Shown here piece after piece: positions 1 through 9,163 of a DNA stretch of 64,000 bases. The DNA comes from Nitrospira sp. (GTDB lineage: Bacteria > Nitrospirota > Nitrospiria > Nitrospirales > Nitrospiraceae). Positions within the stretch are counted from its first letter, which is position 1. Every line of letters begins with the position of its first letter. The translations under genes and the position numbers were made by a program. The notes below the pieces were generated by a model that searched no databases, was not told the DNA's origin, and saw only the letters and a list, made by a program, of their open reading frames with translations. Location: NCBI GenBank assembly GCA_005116945.1, contig SWDH01000031.1, positions 28,855 through 92,854 on the forward strand, given 5' to 3'.

Positions 1-1
1 C

Positions 2-973
2 CTGCTCGTGCTGCTGGTCAGTATCCCCATCGCGCTGGTCGTGTCGCTCGCCGGCGGCTGGTTCATGGCCGGCCGAGCCCTGCGTCCAGTCGATGCGATC
101 ACGCTGGCAGCCCAACGCATTGCCGGAGGCGATCTTACGCAACGGCTCACAGCTCCAGCTTCAGCCGACGAAATCGGTCGCCTGACGAACACGTTTAATA
201 ATATGATCGATCGGCTCGAAACGTCCTTTCGGCAGATCGGCCAGTTCAGCAGCGATGCCTCGCACGAATTGCGCACGCCCTTGACGGTCATGAAAGGGGA
301 AACCGAGCTTGCGCTCCGGCGCCCACGCGAAACCGACGACTACAAAATCGTCCTGGAGAGCAATCTCGAAGAAATCGACCGGATGACGCGCATTGTGGAT
401 GAGTTGCTGTTTCTGTCTCGGGCCGATATGGGTGAGGTGAAAATGGAACATTTGCCGGTCCCGCTAGACGCGCTTATCGAGGATCTTCACCGGCAAGCCT
501 CGCTCTTGGGGCAGGAACGGGACATCCAGGTTGTGCTACGTGCTACTGCTCCGGGAGCGGTATTGGGAGATGAACTGCGTCTGCGCGAATTATTCCTGAA
601 TCTTCTCGACAACGCAGTGAAATACTCTCGCCCCGGTGGCGTCGTCGACATTGCGTTGACGATTGAGCAGACTCACGCACGGCTGTCCGTGACCGATCAC
701 GGGATTGGGATTGCGCAAGAGGATCAGTCTCGGATTTTCGACCGGTTCTATCGCACCGATAATGCACGAGCCCATACCAAGAAAGGCACAGGACTTGGGC
801 TGGCCATCTGCGCCTGGATTGTCGAGTCCCATCACGGGCGTATCGAGGTCCAGAGCAAGGTTGGGGAAGGTTCAACGTTTACGGTGACGCTGCCGCTGGC
901 CCCTCCCAATCGGCCAACCGCCTCTAATAGGATACTGAAAAAGTCCGTTACCGCCACAGACCGTGGTGCGTGA
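2..973 (+). CDS. sensor histidine kinase, 5'-partial
   Basis: C-terminal part of a membrane-bound two-component sensor kinase; the start lies before the window. In order one sees the end of a transmembrane helix, a HAMP linker (about the first 75 visible residues), a HisKA dimerisation helix with the phospho-accepting His in SSDASHELRTPL, and a HATPase domain with N box (LLDNAVKYS), G1 (DHGIGI), F box (FDRFYR) and G2 (GTGLGLAI). All catalytic motifs are intact, so it should autophosphorylate and pass phosphate to a response regulator, probably encoded upstream outside the window. The arrangement resembles CusS/heavy-metal sensor kinases, but the sensing domain is not visible. The last dozen or so residues read into a repeat of family A and are probably acquired. 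Confidence 0.9.
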   Translation: MLVLLVSIPIALVVSLAGGWFMAGRALRPVDAITLAAQRIAGGDLTQRLTAPASADEIGRLTNTFNNMIDRLETSFRQIGQFSSDASHELRTPLTVMKGETELALRRPRETDDYKIVLESNLEEIDRMTRIVDELLFLSRADMGEVKMEHLPVPLDALIEDLHRQASLLGQERDIQVVLRATAPGAVLGDELRLRELFLNLLDNAVKYSRPGGVVDIALTIEQTHARLSVTDHGIGIAQEDQSRIFDRFYRTDNARAHTKKGTGLGLAICAWIVESHHGRIEVQSKVGEGSTFTVTLPLAPPNRPTASNRILKKSVTATDRGA

Positions 974-1091
974 AGTGCGCCGGATCGTCATGAATAATGC
1001 GGCCTAGTTGGTCTTGTTTAACCAAACAAACGAGACAAACTATATCAACCAAATAACAGTCTCCTTTCGCTTGCGGACTTTTCCAGTATCC
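930..1091. repeat. family A repeat variant with unrelated core
   Basis: The 18-bp arms at 930-947 and 1074-1091 are inverted copies with one mismatch (GGATACTGAAAAAGTCCG and its complement). They match the ends of the family A repeats found elsewhere in the window. The 126-bp core differs from the usual core: it is AT-rich, with several AACCAAA/TTGGTT-like words around 1008-1055. The left arm lies inside the 3' end of the histidine kinase gene, and the right arm stops two bases before the purU stop codon. Confidence 0.75.
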
Positions 1092-1093
1092 GA

Positions 1094-1957
1094 TCAGTCA
1101 AACACCACGGTTTTTCTGCCATACACCAACACCCGTCGTTCCACATGGCGGCGCACGGCGCGGGCCAGGACAATCTCTTCCAGATCCCGCCCCTTTCTCA
1201 CTAGATCATCAACAGTATCCCGGTGCCCCACACGCATGACGTCCTGCTCAATGATGGGACCCTCATCCAGATCTTCTGTGGCATAGTGCGCTGTCGCCCC
1301 GATGATTTTCACGCCCCGGTCATAGGCCTGCCGATAGGGATTGGCGCCGATGAACGCCGGCAGGAAGGAGTGATGGATATTGATGACCGGACAGCCGACC
1401 TGTGAGAGGAATGTGCCGCTGAGGATTTGCATGTACCGGGCCATGACTACGAGCTCGATACGATGGTCTTTCAGCAAGGAGAGAACGTCCTGTTCCTGCT
1501 GCGGCTTGGTCTCCTTGGTCACGGGATAGACGGTGAAGGGGATCTTAAATAGTTCGGCCCATCCGGCGCAAGTATCGTGATTGGAAATAATCACGGGGAT
1601 GTCGATGTGCAATTCGTCTCGCTTGTGCCGCTGGAGCAGATCTGCCAGACAGTGATCCTGTTTAGAAACCAACATCGCAACTCTCGTTCGGCGACTTGAA
1701 GGACGAACCTCATAGCGCATCTCGAAGGTCTTCGCGACCGGGGCGAAGGCGGCTGCGATTTCATCGGGCGGAATCTGCAAACCCTCGGCGGCGAACTCCA
1801 TACGCATAAGAAACTCGCTCGTCTCTTCATCGGTATGATGATCCGAGTCGAGAATGTTCCCGCCGAAGTCGTGGATGAAGCCCGAGACCCGAGCCACAAT
1901 ACCCCTGCGATCCTTGCAATGAATCAGAAGGACAACAGATTCTTTTCTGTGTGCCAT
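1094..1957 (-). CDS. purU: formyltetrahydrofolate deformylase PurU
   Basis: Hydrolyses 10-formyl-tetrahydrofolate to formate and THF, balancing the one-carbon pool and supplying formate to PurT-type purine synthesis. The 287-residue length fits the family. Residues 1-80 form an ACT regulatory domain (beginning VVLLIHCKDRRGIVARVS, with the HDFGGNI motif). Residues 90-287 form the formyltransferase fold, with HHSFLPAF and GATAHYATEDLDEGPII carrying the catalytic Asn/His/Asp set of this family. The ATG at 1957 lies shortly after an AAGGTAAG stretch that can serve as ribosome binding site. It converges with the histidine kinase, with a family A repeat between the two ends. Confidence 0.95.
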   Translation of the reverse strand: MAHRKESVVLLIHCKDRRGIVARVSGFIHDFGGNILDSDHHTDEETSEFLMRMEFAAEGLQIPPDEIAAAFAPVAKTFEMRYEVRPSSRRTRVAMLVSKQDHCLADLLQRHKRDELHIDIPVIISNHDTCAGWAELFKIPFTVYPVTKETKPQQEQDVLSLLKDHRIELVVMARYMQILSGTFLSQVGCPVINIHHSFLPAFIGANPYRQAYDRGVKIIGATAHYATEDLDEGPIIEQDVMRVGHRDTVDDLVRKGRDLEEIVLARAVRRHVERRVLVYGRKTVVFD

Positions 1958-2086
1958 CGTAAGTGCTTACCTTTCCGACGAGAGTGGATAGGTCGAGTCT
2001 AGCAGCCGAGCATCAATATCGCGGCAGGGAACGGCCTAGCATGTTGTGAAAACTATTTTTGCATTGTTCAGAAAGCGATATATCCA

Positions 2087-2212
2087 GCAGGGTGCTCAAA
2101 AAGGTCGTCCGGCAAGGCCGCAGCGAGTGAGGGCCCGAGGCGTACCCTTGGGGTACGTTGAGGGTCTGAACGATGCGAGAACGCTGCTGGCGGGCTTTTT
2201 CAGCACTCTGCT
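2087..2212. repeat. family A intergenic repeat
   Basis: About 126 bp with inverted ends (GCAGGGTGCTCAAAAAGG at left, a complementary GGCTTTTTCAGCACTCTGC at right) and a conserved core containing GGCCGCAGCGAGTG, the imperfect palindrome GTACCCTTGGGGTAC and GAACGATGCGAGAACG. Close copies lie at 37688-37812 and 61750-61875. It ends flush with the rimO stop codon. The long stem with A-rich and T-rich ends suggests a bidirectional terminator between rimO and purU, which run in the same direction. Confidence 0.9.
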
Positions 2213-3591
2213 TATGTGACGATGTGGCCTACGAGATCATACAACGCCGCATCGGTAATCTCGACCTTGACGAGTTCCCCTGCTGTGGCTGATCCATCGT
2301 TGATATACACCACGCCGTCGATCTCAGGGGCCAGGCCTTCATGGCGTCCCTCAAGCAGGAGATCTGTCTCTTCGGAGACGCCTTCAACCAGGACCTCCAT
2401 CACGGAGCCGATACGGTCCTTGCCCCGTGCCGCGGCAATGTCTTCCTGTACAGCCAGGAGTTCATTCCGTCGTTCGTCCATGACCGGCCTCTCAACCTTA
2501 TCGTCAAACCCGACGGCCGGGGTGTCTTCCTCGTCAGAATACAAGAACACTGCCACCCGATCGAATTGAGCCTCTGCCACGTAGCCTCGCAGCTCGTCGA
2601 ATGCCTGCTCCGTCTCGCCTGGAAACCCCACGATGAAGGCCGTGCGAAAGGTCACGCCGGGAATGCGGGTTCTGATCCGATCGACGAGGGCGGTGATGGC
2701 GGCGCGATCGCCCAGCCGGTGCATCTTCTTGAGCATCCGATCGTTGATGTGTTGCAGTGGCATGTCGATATACTTGGTAATCTTTTCCTCGCCGGCATAG
2801 AGATCCAAGAGCTGGTCCGATACCTGTTGCGGGTAGAGATAGAATGGTCTGATCCAGCGTAGATCTTTTACCGTGACCAACTCTCGGAGCAGGGTAACGA
2901 GACCATGGCGCAGGCCAAGATCGACGCCATAATTCACGGTATCCTGGGAAATGAGGTTGATTTCTTTCACGCCTTCAGCGGCGAGGCGCGTGGCTTCTGC
3001 AACGATCGATTCCACAGGGCGGCTTCGCTGTTTGCCCCGCATCAAGGGGATCGCGCAGAACGCGCAATTGCGGTTGCAGCCTTCGGCGATTTTTACATAG
3101 GCGCTATGGGCCTTCCCGAGACGGAGGCGCGGGGCGTCCGCCTCATACAGATAGGGGGGCTCGCTGATCCAGAGCCGTTGTTGCCGCTTCTTTGGCGCCA
3201 ACAGGTCCCGGCAAATCTCCGCAATCTTCCCGAACTCCCCGGTCCCCACCACGCCATCGAGTTCCGGCAATTGCTTGAGGAGGTCCCCTTGATATCGTTG
3301 TGCCAGACAGCCGGCGGCGATCAATACCCGGCAGGATCCTGTCTCTTTCAGTTTGCCATGCGCAATGATCGTATCGATGGATTCCTGCTTGGCTTCTTCG
3401 ATAAATCCACAGGTATTAATGATGACGACTTCTGCTTTCTTCGGGTTATCAGTTAAGGCAAACCCGTCCGCTACCAGGGTGCCTAGCATCACTTCGGAGT
3501 CGACCTGGTTTTTGGAACAACCCAGGTTGACGAAACCGATGGTAGTTTTCTTGCTGTGTGAGCGAGAGGGGGTAATTAATCGCGAGGGCAT
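2212..3591 (-). CDS. rimO: ribosomal protein S12 methylthiotransferase RimO
   Basis: Radical-SAM enzyme that adds a methylthio group to a conserved Asp of ribosomal protein S12. The protein has 459 residues, normal for the family. The N-terminal UPF0004 domain (about 18-130) holds FVNLGCSKNQVDSE with the first cluster Cys, then NTCGF and AAGCLAQRY with the other two. The radical-SAM domain (about 160-390) has the CNRNCAFC motif binding the second 4Fe-4S cluster. A TRAM domain closes the protein (about 395-459). The SKNQVDSE signature separates RimO from MiaB. It starts at ATG 3591, and the stop codon lies at the edge of a family A repeat. Confidence 0.96.
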   Translation of the reverse strand: MPSRLITPSRSHSKKTTIGFVNLGCSKNQVDSEVMLGTLVADGFALTDNPKKAEVVIINTCGFIEEAKQESIDTIIAHGKLKETGSCRVLIAAGCLAQRYQGDLLKQLPELDGVVGTGEFGKIAEICRDLLAPKKRQQRLWISEPPYLYEADAPRLRLGKAHSAYVKIAEGCNRNCAFCAIPLMRGKQRSRPVESIVAEATRLAAEGVKEINLISQDTVNYGVDLGLRHGLVTLLRELVTVKDLRWIRPFYLYPQQVSDQLLDLYAGEEKITKYIDMPLQHINDRMLKKMHRLGDRAAITALVDRIRTRIPGVTFRTAFIVGFPGETEQAFDELRGYVAEAQFDRVAVFLYSDEEDTPAVGFDDKVERPVMDERRNELLAVQEDIAAARGKDRIGSVMEVLVEGVSEETDLLLEGRHEGLAPEIDGVVYINDGSATAGELVKVEITDAALYDLVGHIVT

Positions 3592-3714
3592 CCGGCCAGT
3601 CTACGGGACGGTTCAAAAGCCTGTCAATCTCACGATCGAAGGGGTATCGGCTGCGTCATGTGTTTGGACTCACTGCATATTCCCATCTTTCCTGCTCTCT
3701 TGGAGGGTGAGGAG

Positions 3715-4020
3715 GTTTGCTCCCTAACTGCGCGCAACTTTCTCACCCGCCCACCCACTGGCACGCCGAGACGTGCCATTAGCCCGAGCGAGGTCCTTCC
3801 GATTCTTTGTACCTTCTTTAGGGGAGTGGCCCAGGCTGCCCTTTACTGCGCGCATTGGACGATATACATGCTCCCTCCAAGCTTGCTTGTTTTTCTTCAG
3901 GGATGGGGGCTGATTGATCTTCCACTGCGCGCGTCCAACGAGGGCCTTCTTAGGCCGCGCGTTGCGCGAGCACGGAAGACCATCAGGCTCCATCCCCGCG
4001 CCTCCTTGCCCTCCCATTCC
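3715..4020 (+). repeat. family B intergenic repeat block
   Basis: Non-coding mosaic with CTGCGCGCAACTTTCTCACC, ACTGCGCGCATTGGACG, CAGGGATGGGGGCTGATTGA, CCACTGCGCGCGTCCAACGA and CGCGCGTTGCGCGAGCACGG. The same words recur at 15715-16000 and 17440-17640 (inverted) and at 21700-22010 and 57640-58060 (same direction). The open frame running through it from 3658 into the next gene shows no protein-like composition, so I treat this as repeat rather than coding sequence. Confidence 0.8.
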
Positions 4021-4056
4021 CTCTTATGGCATCATGCCTCCCTCTTGGAGATGGGG

Positions 4057-4491
4057 ATGGCACATTTGCTCGAATTTGTTGGCTCCCTCCATATTTACCT
4101 TGGACCATACCGTGGGAATCCGATCTCCTTGTATTTAAAGAGGACGGAGACCGGATGCCAGATCGGCCCGAAAGCCTATCCGTGGAATGACGTTGTAGGG
4201 AGTGGTGAGACGCCGAATAAGGCCGCTGCAGACTTCGAGGAAAAGTGGAAAGCCAAGGGACTCTCGGCAGATATGTACTCCAGCCCCTCATGGGAAGGCG
4301 GCATTAAACCTGAAAAGCCTGCCCCTCCCAAGCCGCCGGCTGCTCCTAAACCCACCGTGCCAGCTGCTGCATCAGCACCTACTGGTCAGCCTGTCGCGTC
4401 TGCCGCTTCTCCCGCGGCTTCTCCTGACACTGCACCGACCCCTACTCCAGCTCCAGCTTTAACCGCTCCTCCGGCAGACAAGTCCAGCTAG
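4057..4491 (+). CDS. small protein with Pro/Ala-rich tail, function unknown
   Basis: Not a family I recognise by name. Counting from the ATG at 4057, which has TTGGAG six bases upstream, it has 144 residues. Residues 1-70 are a compact domain with GPYRGNPISLYLKR and AYPWNDVVGSGETPNKAAADFEEKWKAK split across two stretches; the second half resembles small proteins in which a Trp/Asp-containing strand is followed by an amphipathic helix. Residues 85-144 are almost entirely Pro, Ala, Lys, Thr and Ser, a likely disordered tail. The frame is open far upstream through a family B repeat, so an automatic caller may start it too early. No signal peptide is visible. Confidence 0.6.
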   Translation: MAHLLEFVGSLHIYLGPYRGNPISLYLKRTETGCQIGPKAYPWNDVVGSGETPNKAAADFEEKWKAKGLSADMYSSPSWEGGIKPEKPAPPKPPAAPKPTVPAAASAPTGQPVASAASPAASPDTAPTPTPAPALTAPPADKSS

Positions 4492-4529
4492 CCTATTCTA
4501 TGTACGCTGAACGTTTTGGAAGGTGGCTA

Positions 4530-5948
4530 TCAGGATGATGGGCCTGCTAGCTTGCTATGTTTCATGCCGTATCCCAGGTAGACCACAATGCCGATGACTG
4601 TCCAGATGCCGAATCTGATCCAGGTCACCCATGGGAGAAAGCTCATGAGGCCGAGGCAGGCCAGCATGCCAAGAATGGGAACGAGTGGCATGAACGGAAG
4701 CTTGAAAGGACGAAGTTGGTTGGGTTTCGTGTAGCGTAAAATCACGACACCGATACAGACGAGGACAAAGGCGAAGAGTGTGCCAATGTTCGTCATGTCC
4801 GCCGCATCGCCGATAGGGATCAGGGCCGCGAGCGTGGCCACAGCAATACCGGTGAGAATGGTGGCATAGTGAGGTGTGCCATAACGCGGGTGCACAGTTG
4901 AGAGCCACGGACTTAAGAGGTGATCGCGTGACATGGCAAAGAATACCCGGATTTGACCCAACATCATGACGACGAGCACACTGGTAATGCCGGCGACGGC
5001 TCCGATCGCCACAATCGCTGCCCCCCACTTGAAGCCCACCTTGCTCAGTGCATCGGCCACCGGTGCATGAATATCGATCTGTGTGACGGGGACTAAGCCG
5101 GTCAAGATCGCGGCCACAGCAATATAGAGCACGGTACAGATGCTGAGCGAGGCAATGATTCCAATTGGCAGATCCCGCTGAGGGTTTTTGGCTTCCTCGG
5201 CGGTCGTCGAGATGGCATCAAATCCGATATAGGCGAAGAAGACAATTGCAGCAGCAGCGCCGACCCCGGCAAATCCCTGTGGCAGAAAGGGTGTCCAGTT
5301 GTCGCTGTTCACGGCTGGCGTGCCTACGGCGATGAAGAACAGGATGACCGCGAGCTTCAAGCACACGATAATGCCGGTTGCGCGGGCGCTTTCTTTAATT
5401 CCAACAACGAGGATGATGGTGACGAGTAGCACGATAATGGCCGCGGGGAAGTTTGCCACCCCCCCGTCAGGTCCTCCGGGTGGATGGGTCGCCCAGTGCG
5501 GTAGTTCGATTCCGGCCAGCCTGAGCAGATTGTTGAAATAGCCGGACCAGCCGATGGCGACCGCCACACAGGCCACGCCGTACTCGAGAATGAGGTTCCA
5601 GCCAGTGATCCAGGCCAGGAATTCTCCCAACGTGGCATAGGAGTAAGTATAGGCAGAGCCTGCCGCGGGAATCATGGTGGAGAACTCTGCATAGCAGAGG
5701 GCTGCGAACGCGCACGTGAGGCCGGAGAGTACGAAAGACAGCACGATTCCAGGCCCTGCTCCCGGTCGGTGGGCATCGCCGACGATGGCGGTGCCGATGA
5801 GGACAAAGATCCCAGTGCCGATGATCGCCCCGATGCCGAGGGCCGTCAGATCCCAGGCTGTGAGGGTCTTCTTCAACCGATGTTCGGGCTGGTCTGCGTC
5901 CGCGAGGATCTGTTCAATGGATTTGGTTCTGAAAAGTCGGCTGATCAC
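4530..5948 (-). CDS. APC-family amino acid permease
   Basis: Inner-membrane transporter of the amino acid-polyamine-organocation superfamily, 472 residues with about twelve hydrophobic helices. After a cytoplasmic N-terminus (residues 1-28) comes the TM1 motif GIGAIIGTGIFVLIG, the unwound helix that contacts the substrate amino group. FFAYIGFDAISTTAEEAKNP is the conserved TM6/loop motif of the cationic amino acid transporter (YfnA/CAT-like) branch. This predicts a proton-coupled amino acid uptake system of unknown specificity. It starts at ATG 5948 and appears monocistronic. Confidence 0.92.
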   Translation of the reverse strand: MISRLFRTKSIEQILADADQPEHRLKKTLTAWDLTALGIGAIIGTGIFVLIGTAIVGDAHRPGAGPGIVLSFVLSGLTCAFAALCYAEFSTMIPAAGSAYTYSYATLGEFLAWITGWNLILEYGVACVAVAIGWSGYFNNLLRLAGIELPHWATHPPGGPDGGVANFPAAIIVLLVTIILVVGIKESARATGIIVCLKLAVILFFIAVGTPAVNSDNWTPFLPQGFAGVGAAAAIVFFAYIGFDAISTTAEEAKNPQRDLPIGIIASLSICTVLYIAVAAILTGLVPVTQIDIHAPVADALSKVGFKWGAAIVAIGAVAGITSVLVVMMLGQIRVFFAMSRDHLLSPWLSTVHPRYGTPHYATILTGIAVATLAALIPIGDAADMTNIGTLFAFVLVCIGVVILRYTKPNQLRPFKLPFMPLVPILGMLACLGLMSFLPWVTWIRFGIWTVIGIVVYLGYGMKHSKLAGPSS

Positions 5949-6085
5949 CGTAGTTCCTTAGGCCGAGAAGATGGCGAAGGGCGCCGTAGGACCGACAAAC
6001 GTCTATTCCATACGAGTTCAAGCATAGCAGGCCGTTTTCGCTTGTCACGCATGGATCGTGTGTTGTGTTTCACCGTTCGACGAGC

Positions 6086-6838
6086 TCACCGTCCCGCGCC
6101 ATGGCCTGTCGCGCGGGACGCGCGAAGAAACGCTTCGAACAGTCGCCGCTGGAGGGGGTGCCGGTCGAAGAGAAATTCCGGATGCCACTGGATGCCGAGA
6201 AAGAAGCGATGGGTCGGAGACTCGATCGCCTCCACGATACCATCGGGAGCCAGGGCGCTGGCGACCAATGACGGTGCAACGGCTTTGACCGATTGATGGT
6301 GGGAGCTATTCACTCGCATCGAGACCGACCGCACGATGTGACGGAGCAAACTGCCTGGTGTGACGGTGATAGAGTGGCTCAGATTCGTCGCCGGAGTCCG
6401 TTGTCGATGTTGGAGAGGTTTCGAAACTTGGGATGGAATGTCTTGAAACAGGCTGCCGCCGCAGGCGACATTCATGGCCTGCATGCCTCCGCAGATGCCG
6501 AGCAGCGGGACATCCGCCTGCCTTGCCAGGTGAACCATGTCCAGTTCGAAGTTTGCGCGACGTTTGCTCACGGTTCCAAAAGGATAGCGCTGACGTTCAC
6601 CGTATAATGATGGTGGAAGGTCCGGCCCGCTTCCGGTGATGAGGAGTCCATCGAGGTTGTGGAGAATACGCCGTCTGGTGGCCCGGTCTGTGTGAAGCGG
6701 AAGGACCAACGGGATGCCACCGAGTTCTTCGATGGCACGAATATACCGTGCGCGCAAAAAATACGTGGACTCGGGTCCGCCCCACTCTTTCCGGTCACCG
6801 GCGTTGAAGTCTGGCGTGACTCCGATGATCGGTTTCAT
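6086..6838 (-). CDS. class I glutamine amidotransferase-like hydrolase (peptidase C26, PuuD-like)
   Basis: The 250-residue protein has the fold of gamma-glutamyl-gamma-aminobutyrate hydrolases. It opens with KPIIGVTPDFN, has the nucleophile elbow GICGGMQAMN with the catalytic Cys, and GIQWHPEF with the catalytic His and Glu. Family members hydrolyse gamma-glutamyl amides such as gamma-Glu-GABA in putrescine degradation; the substrate here is not known and no other puu genes are nearby. It lies three bases downstream of the 6842-7282 gene, so the two are probably cotranscribed. Confidence 0.9.
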   Translation of the reverse strand: MKPIIGVTPDFNAGDRKEWGGPESTYFLRARYIRAIEELGGIPLVLPLHTDRATRRRILHNLDGLLITGSGPDLPPSLYGERQRYPFGTVSKRRANFELDMVHLARQADVPLLGICGGMQAMNVACGGSLFQDIPSQVSKPLQHRQRTPATNLSHSITVTPGSLLRHIVRSVSMRVNSSHHQSVKAVAPSLVASALAPDGIVEAIESPTHRFFLGIQWHPEFLFDRHPLQRRLFEAFLRASRATGHGAGR

Positions 6839-6841
6839 CGG

Positions 6842-7282
6842 CTAGCGGATGGGCTCCGGGGCAGGGGTTGGCGCATCGTCAGAATCTGCGACCCCCAGGA
6901 ATCGGATGGGTCGATTGCCTTGGAGGTGATCGGGAGAAATGAAGTAGGTGCCGCGGAGACTGGTATCCCAAATACTCTTTGCCGCCTGCTCGTTTCCTCC
7001 TGAAAAGGCATAGGCCAATCCGCCGACGATTCCTCCCCCTATCGCAAATGCGGCCTTAAAGGGGAAATAGAGGATCGTGGAGACGGCGGCAGCGGCCTGC
7101 ATTCCCGCGCTTGACGCGGTTCCACCTTCGGTGTTCCCCGTCGAAGGGGGAGGTGCGCTTTCCTGGCTCCATGCCGATGGCACCATGGTGACAATGCACA
7201 GAGCCAGGAGCAGGAAGACCGTCACCAGTTTGAATCTCGAAACCCTACAAGAGCGATTGGATGGAGACGAATAGATGTTCAC
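6842..7282 (-). CDS. exported protein of unknown function
   Basis: A 146-residue protein. A long N-terminal stretch (about residues 17-40, FKLVTVFLLLALCIVTM followed by AWSQ) is a Sec signal peptide with a probable cut after AWS. A Gly/Ser/Thr-rich spacer is followed by a hydrophobic Ala/Gly-rich helix (about 75-95, FKAAFAIGGGIVGGLAYAF). The C-terminal part (YFISPDHLQGNRPIRFLG) resembles a short conserved motif often seen in small envelope proteins of Nitrospirota, but I cannot name a family. It lies immediately upstream of the C26 hydrolase gene in the same direction. Confidence 0.75.
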   Translation of the reverse strand: MNIYSSPSNRSCRVSRFKLVTVFLLLALCIVTMVPSAWSQESAPPPSTGNTEGGTASSAGMQAAAAVSTILYFPFKAAFAIGGGIVGGLAYAFSGGNEQAAKSIWDTSLRGTYFISPDHLQGNRPIRFLGVADSDDAPTPAPEPIR

Positions 7283-7419
7283 GAATCTTCCTCCTTTTTC
7301 GGCAGAGCAAGCTGAGCGGTAGTGGTCAGTCTCAGACTATTCACTCATGATTGAGTCATAGTGCGGTTATAACAAATTCGTCTCTGAATGCAAACCCCTG
7401 TCGCGTTCACGCGGGTATC

Positions 7420-7884
7420 TTATCGGGCGGTCACGTCTCTCAGGACGAGGTCCAGCTCTGATGCCACGTACGATGTGACGAAGTTCCCCCGATTGATGAC
7501 GGCGTTTCTGACATCTGCGATCTCTGTGTCATCTGAGAGGCATTGGTTCTCTTGAGTGATGCCGGCTTGCAGCGCGAGGTCTAGCTTGCACCAACACACG
7601 GCCTCAATAAACAGCTCATGGGCTCGCTCCTGATACGAGAGACGATCTTCCTCCGCGAGATCCACGAGGGCCAGCGTCAACCAACGGGGAAAATCGATAT
7701 CGGTGCTGAGGTGATCGATGTCACGTTGGGTGAGAACGACAGCGACCTGGATCCCAGCCTTCCAACTCCGCTTCTTGACGTTAAAGACACAGGAGTAGGC
7801 GGAAGGTCTTTCCTCCATTGGTTGCGGTCCAACAAACAGGGTCACGCGAAACTGGGAGAGGGCTGGTGCATGCTCAACGGCCAT
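7420..7884 (-). CDS. hypothetical protein
   Basis: I do not recognise this protein. From the ATG at 7884 it has 154 residues. The frame remains open upstream, but that extension would overlap the divergent peptidase gene. It begins with a beta-rich portion (FRVTLFVGPQPMEER, YSCVFNVKKRSWKAGIQVAV) followed by a helical, acidic portion (LALVDLAEEDRLSYQERAHE) and ends VASELDLVLRDVTAR. It has no signal peptide or membrane segment, so it is probably cytoplasmic. It is divergent from the M24 peptidase and shares its promoter region. Confidence 0.7.
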   Translation of the reverse strand: MAVEHAPALSQFRVTLFVGPQPMEERPSAYSCVFNVKKRSWKAGIQVAVVLTQRDIDHLSTDIDFPRWLTLALVDLAEEDRLSYQERAHELFIEAVCWCKLDLALQAGITQENQCLSDDTEIADVRNAVINRGNFVTSYVASELDLVLRDVTAR

Positions 7885-7954
7885 GGCTGGTAGTCTACCA
7901 CGATCGCCTGTCTCAAGGGCCGTCTTATTGACGGCTTGGCAGTGCGACGATAAG

Positions 7955-9163
7955 ATGCCCTCCACCATGACTATAGATCTCAATATGCGTGTCAGCGAGA
8001 TTCAGCAGGCTCTGCGTGATGCTGAGATCGATGGCTGGCTCTTTTATGATTTTCGCGGCAGCGATCCCCTTGCCTATCGCATACTCCAACTCGATCCGAC
8101 TATCCATGTGACGCGCCGATGGTACTACTGGATTCCCGCGCACGGGGTTCCTGTCAAGGTGCTGCATCGCATCGAACCGCATGTGCTGGATGCATTGCCG
8201 GGACAGGCCGACTGTTATGTGTCGTGGGAACAGCAACGGACGCTTCTTGCGCGTCTACTGGCCGGCGGTCCCCGTGTCGCGATGCAGTATTCCCCCCTGA
8301 ATGCCGTGCCCTATGTGTCGCGTGTGGATGCCGGTACGATCGAGTTGATCAGAAGTTACAATACTGAAGTGGTGAGTTCGGCGGATTTGATTCAGACATT
8401 TGAAGCGTGCTGGACAGACCGTCAACTCGAATCGCACCAGTATGCCGCCGTGGCGTTGCGGCGCATCGTTGATGAGACATTCAGTCATGTGCAGGAGGCG
8501 ACCACGCGAGGGCAGAGACTCACTGAATATGGGGTGCAGCAGTTTATTCTGGCTCGTATACAGGAGGCAGGGATGGTCACATCGAGTGCACCGATCGCTG
8601 CCGTCGATGCCCACAGTGCCGATCCCCATTATGGTCCAACGGAGAGAGGGGCCGCCGACGTCACCCGCGATGCCTTGCTCTTGATCGATCTGTGGGCCAA
8701 ACAAGCAGAGCCCGGTTCAGTCTATGCCGATATTACCTGGACCGGCTACGTTGGCCGGACGGTGCCGGTGAAACATCGTGAGGTCTTCGATGTGGTCCGG
8801 CGGGGTCGGGATGCGGCACTGGACTTCGTCCGGTCAGAAACAGCAGCAGGCCATCGCCCCTTCGGGTGGGAAGTTGATGATGCCTGTCGGAAGGTCATTC
8901 AGCAGAGCGGGTATGGAGATCAGTTCGTCCATCGCACAGGACATTCAATCGGCGAAGAAGTTCACGGCAACGGCGCCAACATCGATGGCTTGGAGACACA
9001 GGATACTCGACGTCTGATGCCAAGGACCTGCTTTTCTATTGAACCAGGAGTGTATCTTCCCGGCGAGTTTGGGATCAGGAGTGAACTGGACGTGTATCTT
9101 GCTGAGCGTGAGGCGTTGGTGTTCGGGTTGCCGTTACAGAGCGAGATCGTCCCGCTTTTTTAG
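7955..9163 (+). CDS. M24-family metallopeptidase (Xaa-Pro aminopeptidase-like)
   Basis: About 402 residues from ATG 7955 (7967 is an alternative). The N-terminal creatinase-like domain (about 1-150) is followed by the pita-bread M24 domain. Metal and catalytic positions are recognisable: LLIDLWAKQ (an Asp of the first metal-ligand pair), HRTGHSIGEEVHG (His ligand region), FSIEPGVYLPGEFGIRSE (Glu ligands). The second Asp of the canonical motif is less clear, so strict Xaa-Pro specificity is uncertain. The likely role is peptide turnover in the cytoplasm. Its TAG stop codon is the first three bases of a family A repeat. Confidence 0.88.
   Translation: MPSTMTIDLNMRVSEIQQALRDAEIDGWLFYDFRGSDPLAYRILQLDPTIHVTRRWYYWIPAHGVPVKVLHRIEPHVLDALPGQADCYVSWEQQRTLLARLLAGGPRVAMQYSPLNAVPYVSRVDAGTIELIRSYNTEVVSSADLIQTFEACWTDRQLESHQYAAVALRRIVDETFSHVQEATTRGQRLTEYGVQQFILARIQEAGMVTSSAPIAAVDAHSADPHYGPTERGAADVTRDALLLIDLWAKQAEPGSVYADITWTGYVGRTVPVKHREVFDVVRRGRDAALDFVRSETAAGHRPFGWEVDDACRKVIQQSGYGDQFVHRTGHSIGEEVHGNGANIDGLETQDTRRLMPRTCFSIEPGVYLPGEFGIRSELDVYLAEREALVFGLPLQSEIVPLF

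Noticed and set aside
1008..1286. Plus-strand frame between the histidine kinase and purU
   Set aside because: It is opposite the 3' end of purU and has no ribosome binding site or protein-like pattern.
3658..4056. Upstream extension of the 4057-4491 gene
   Set aside because: It runs through a family B repeat, has no protein-like pattern, and a proper ribosome binding site precedes ATG 4057.
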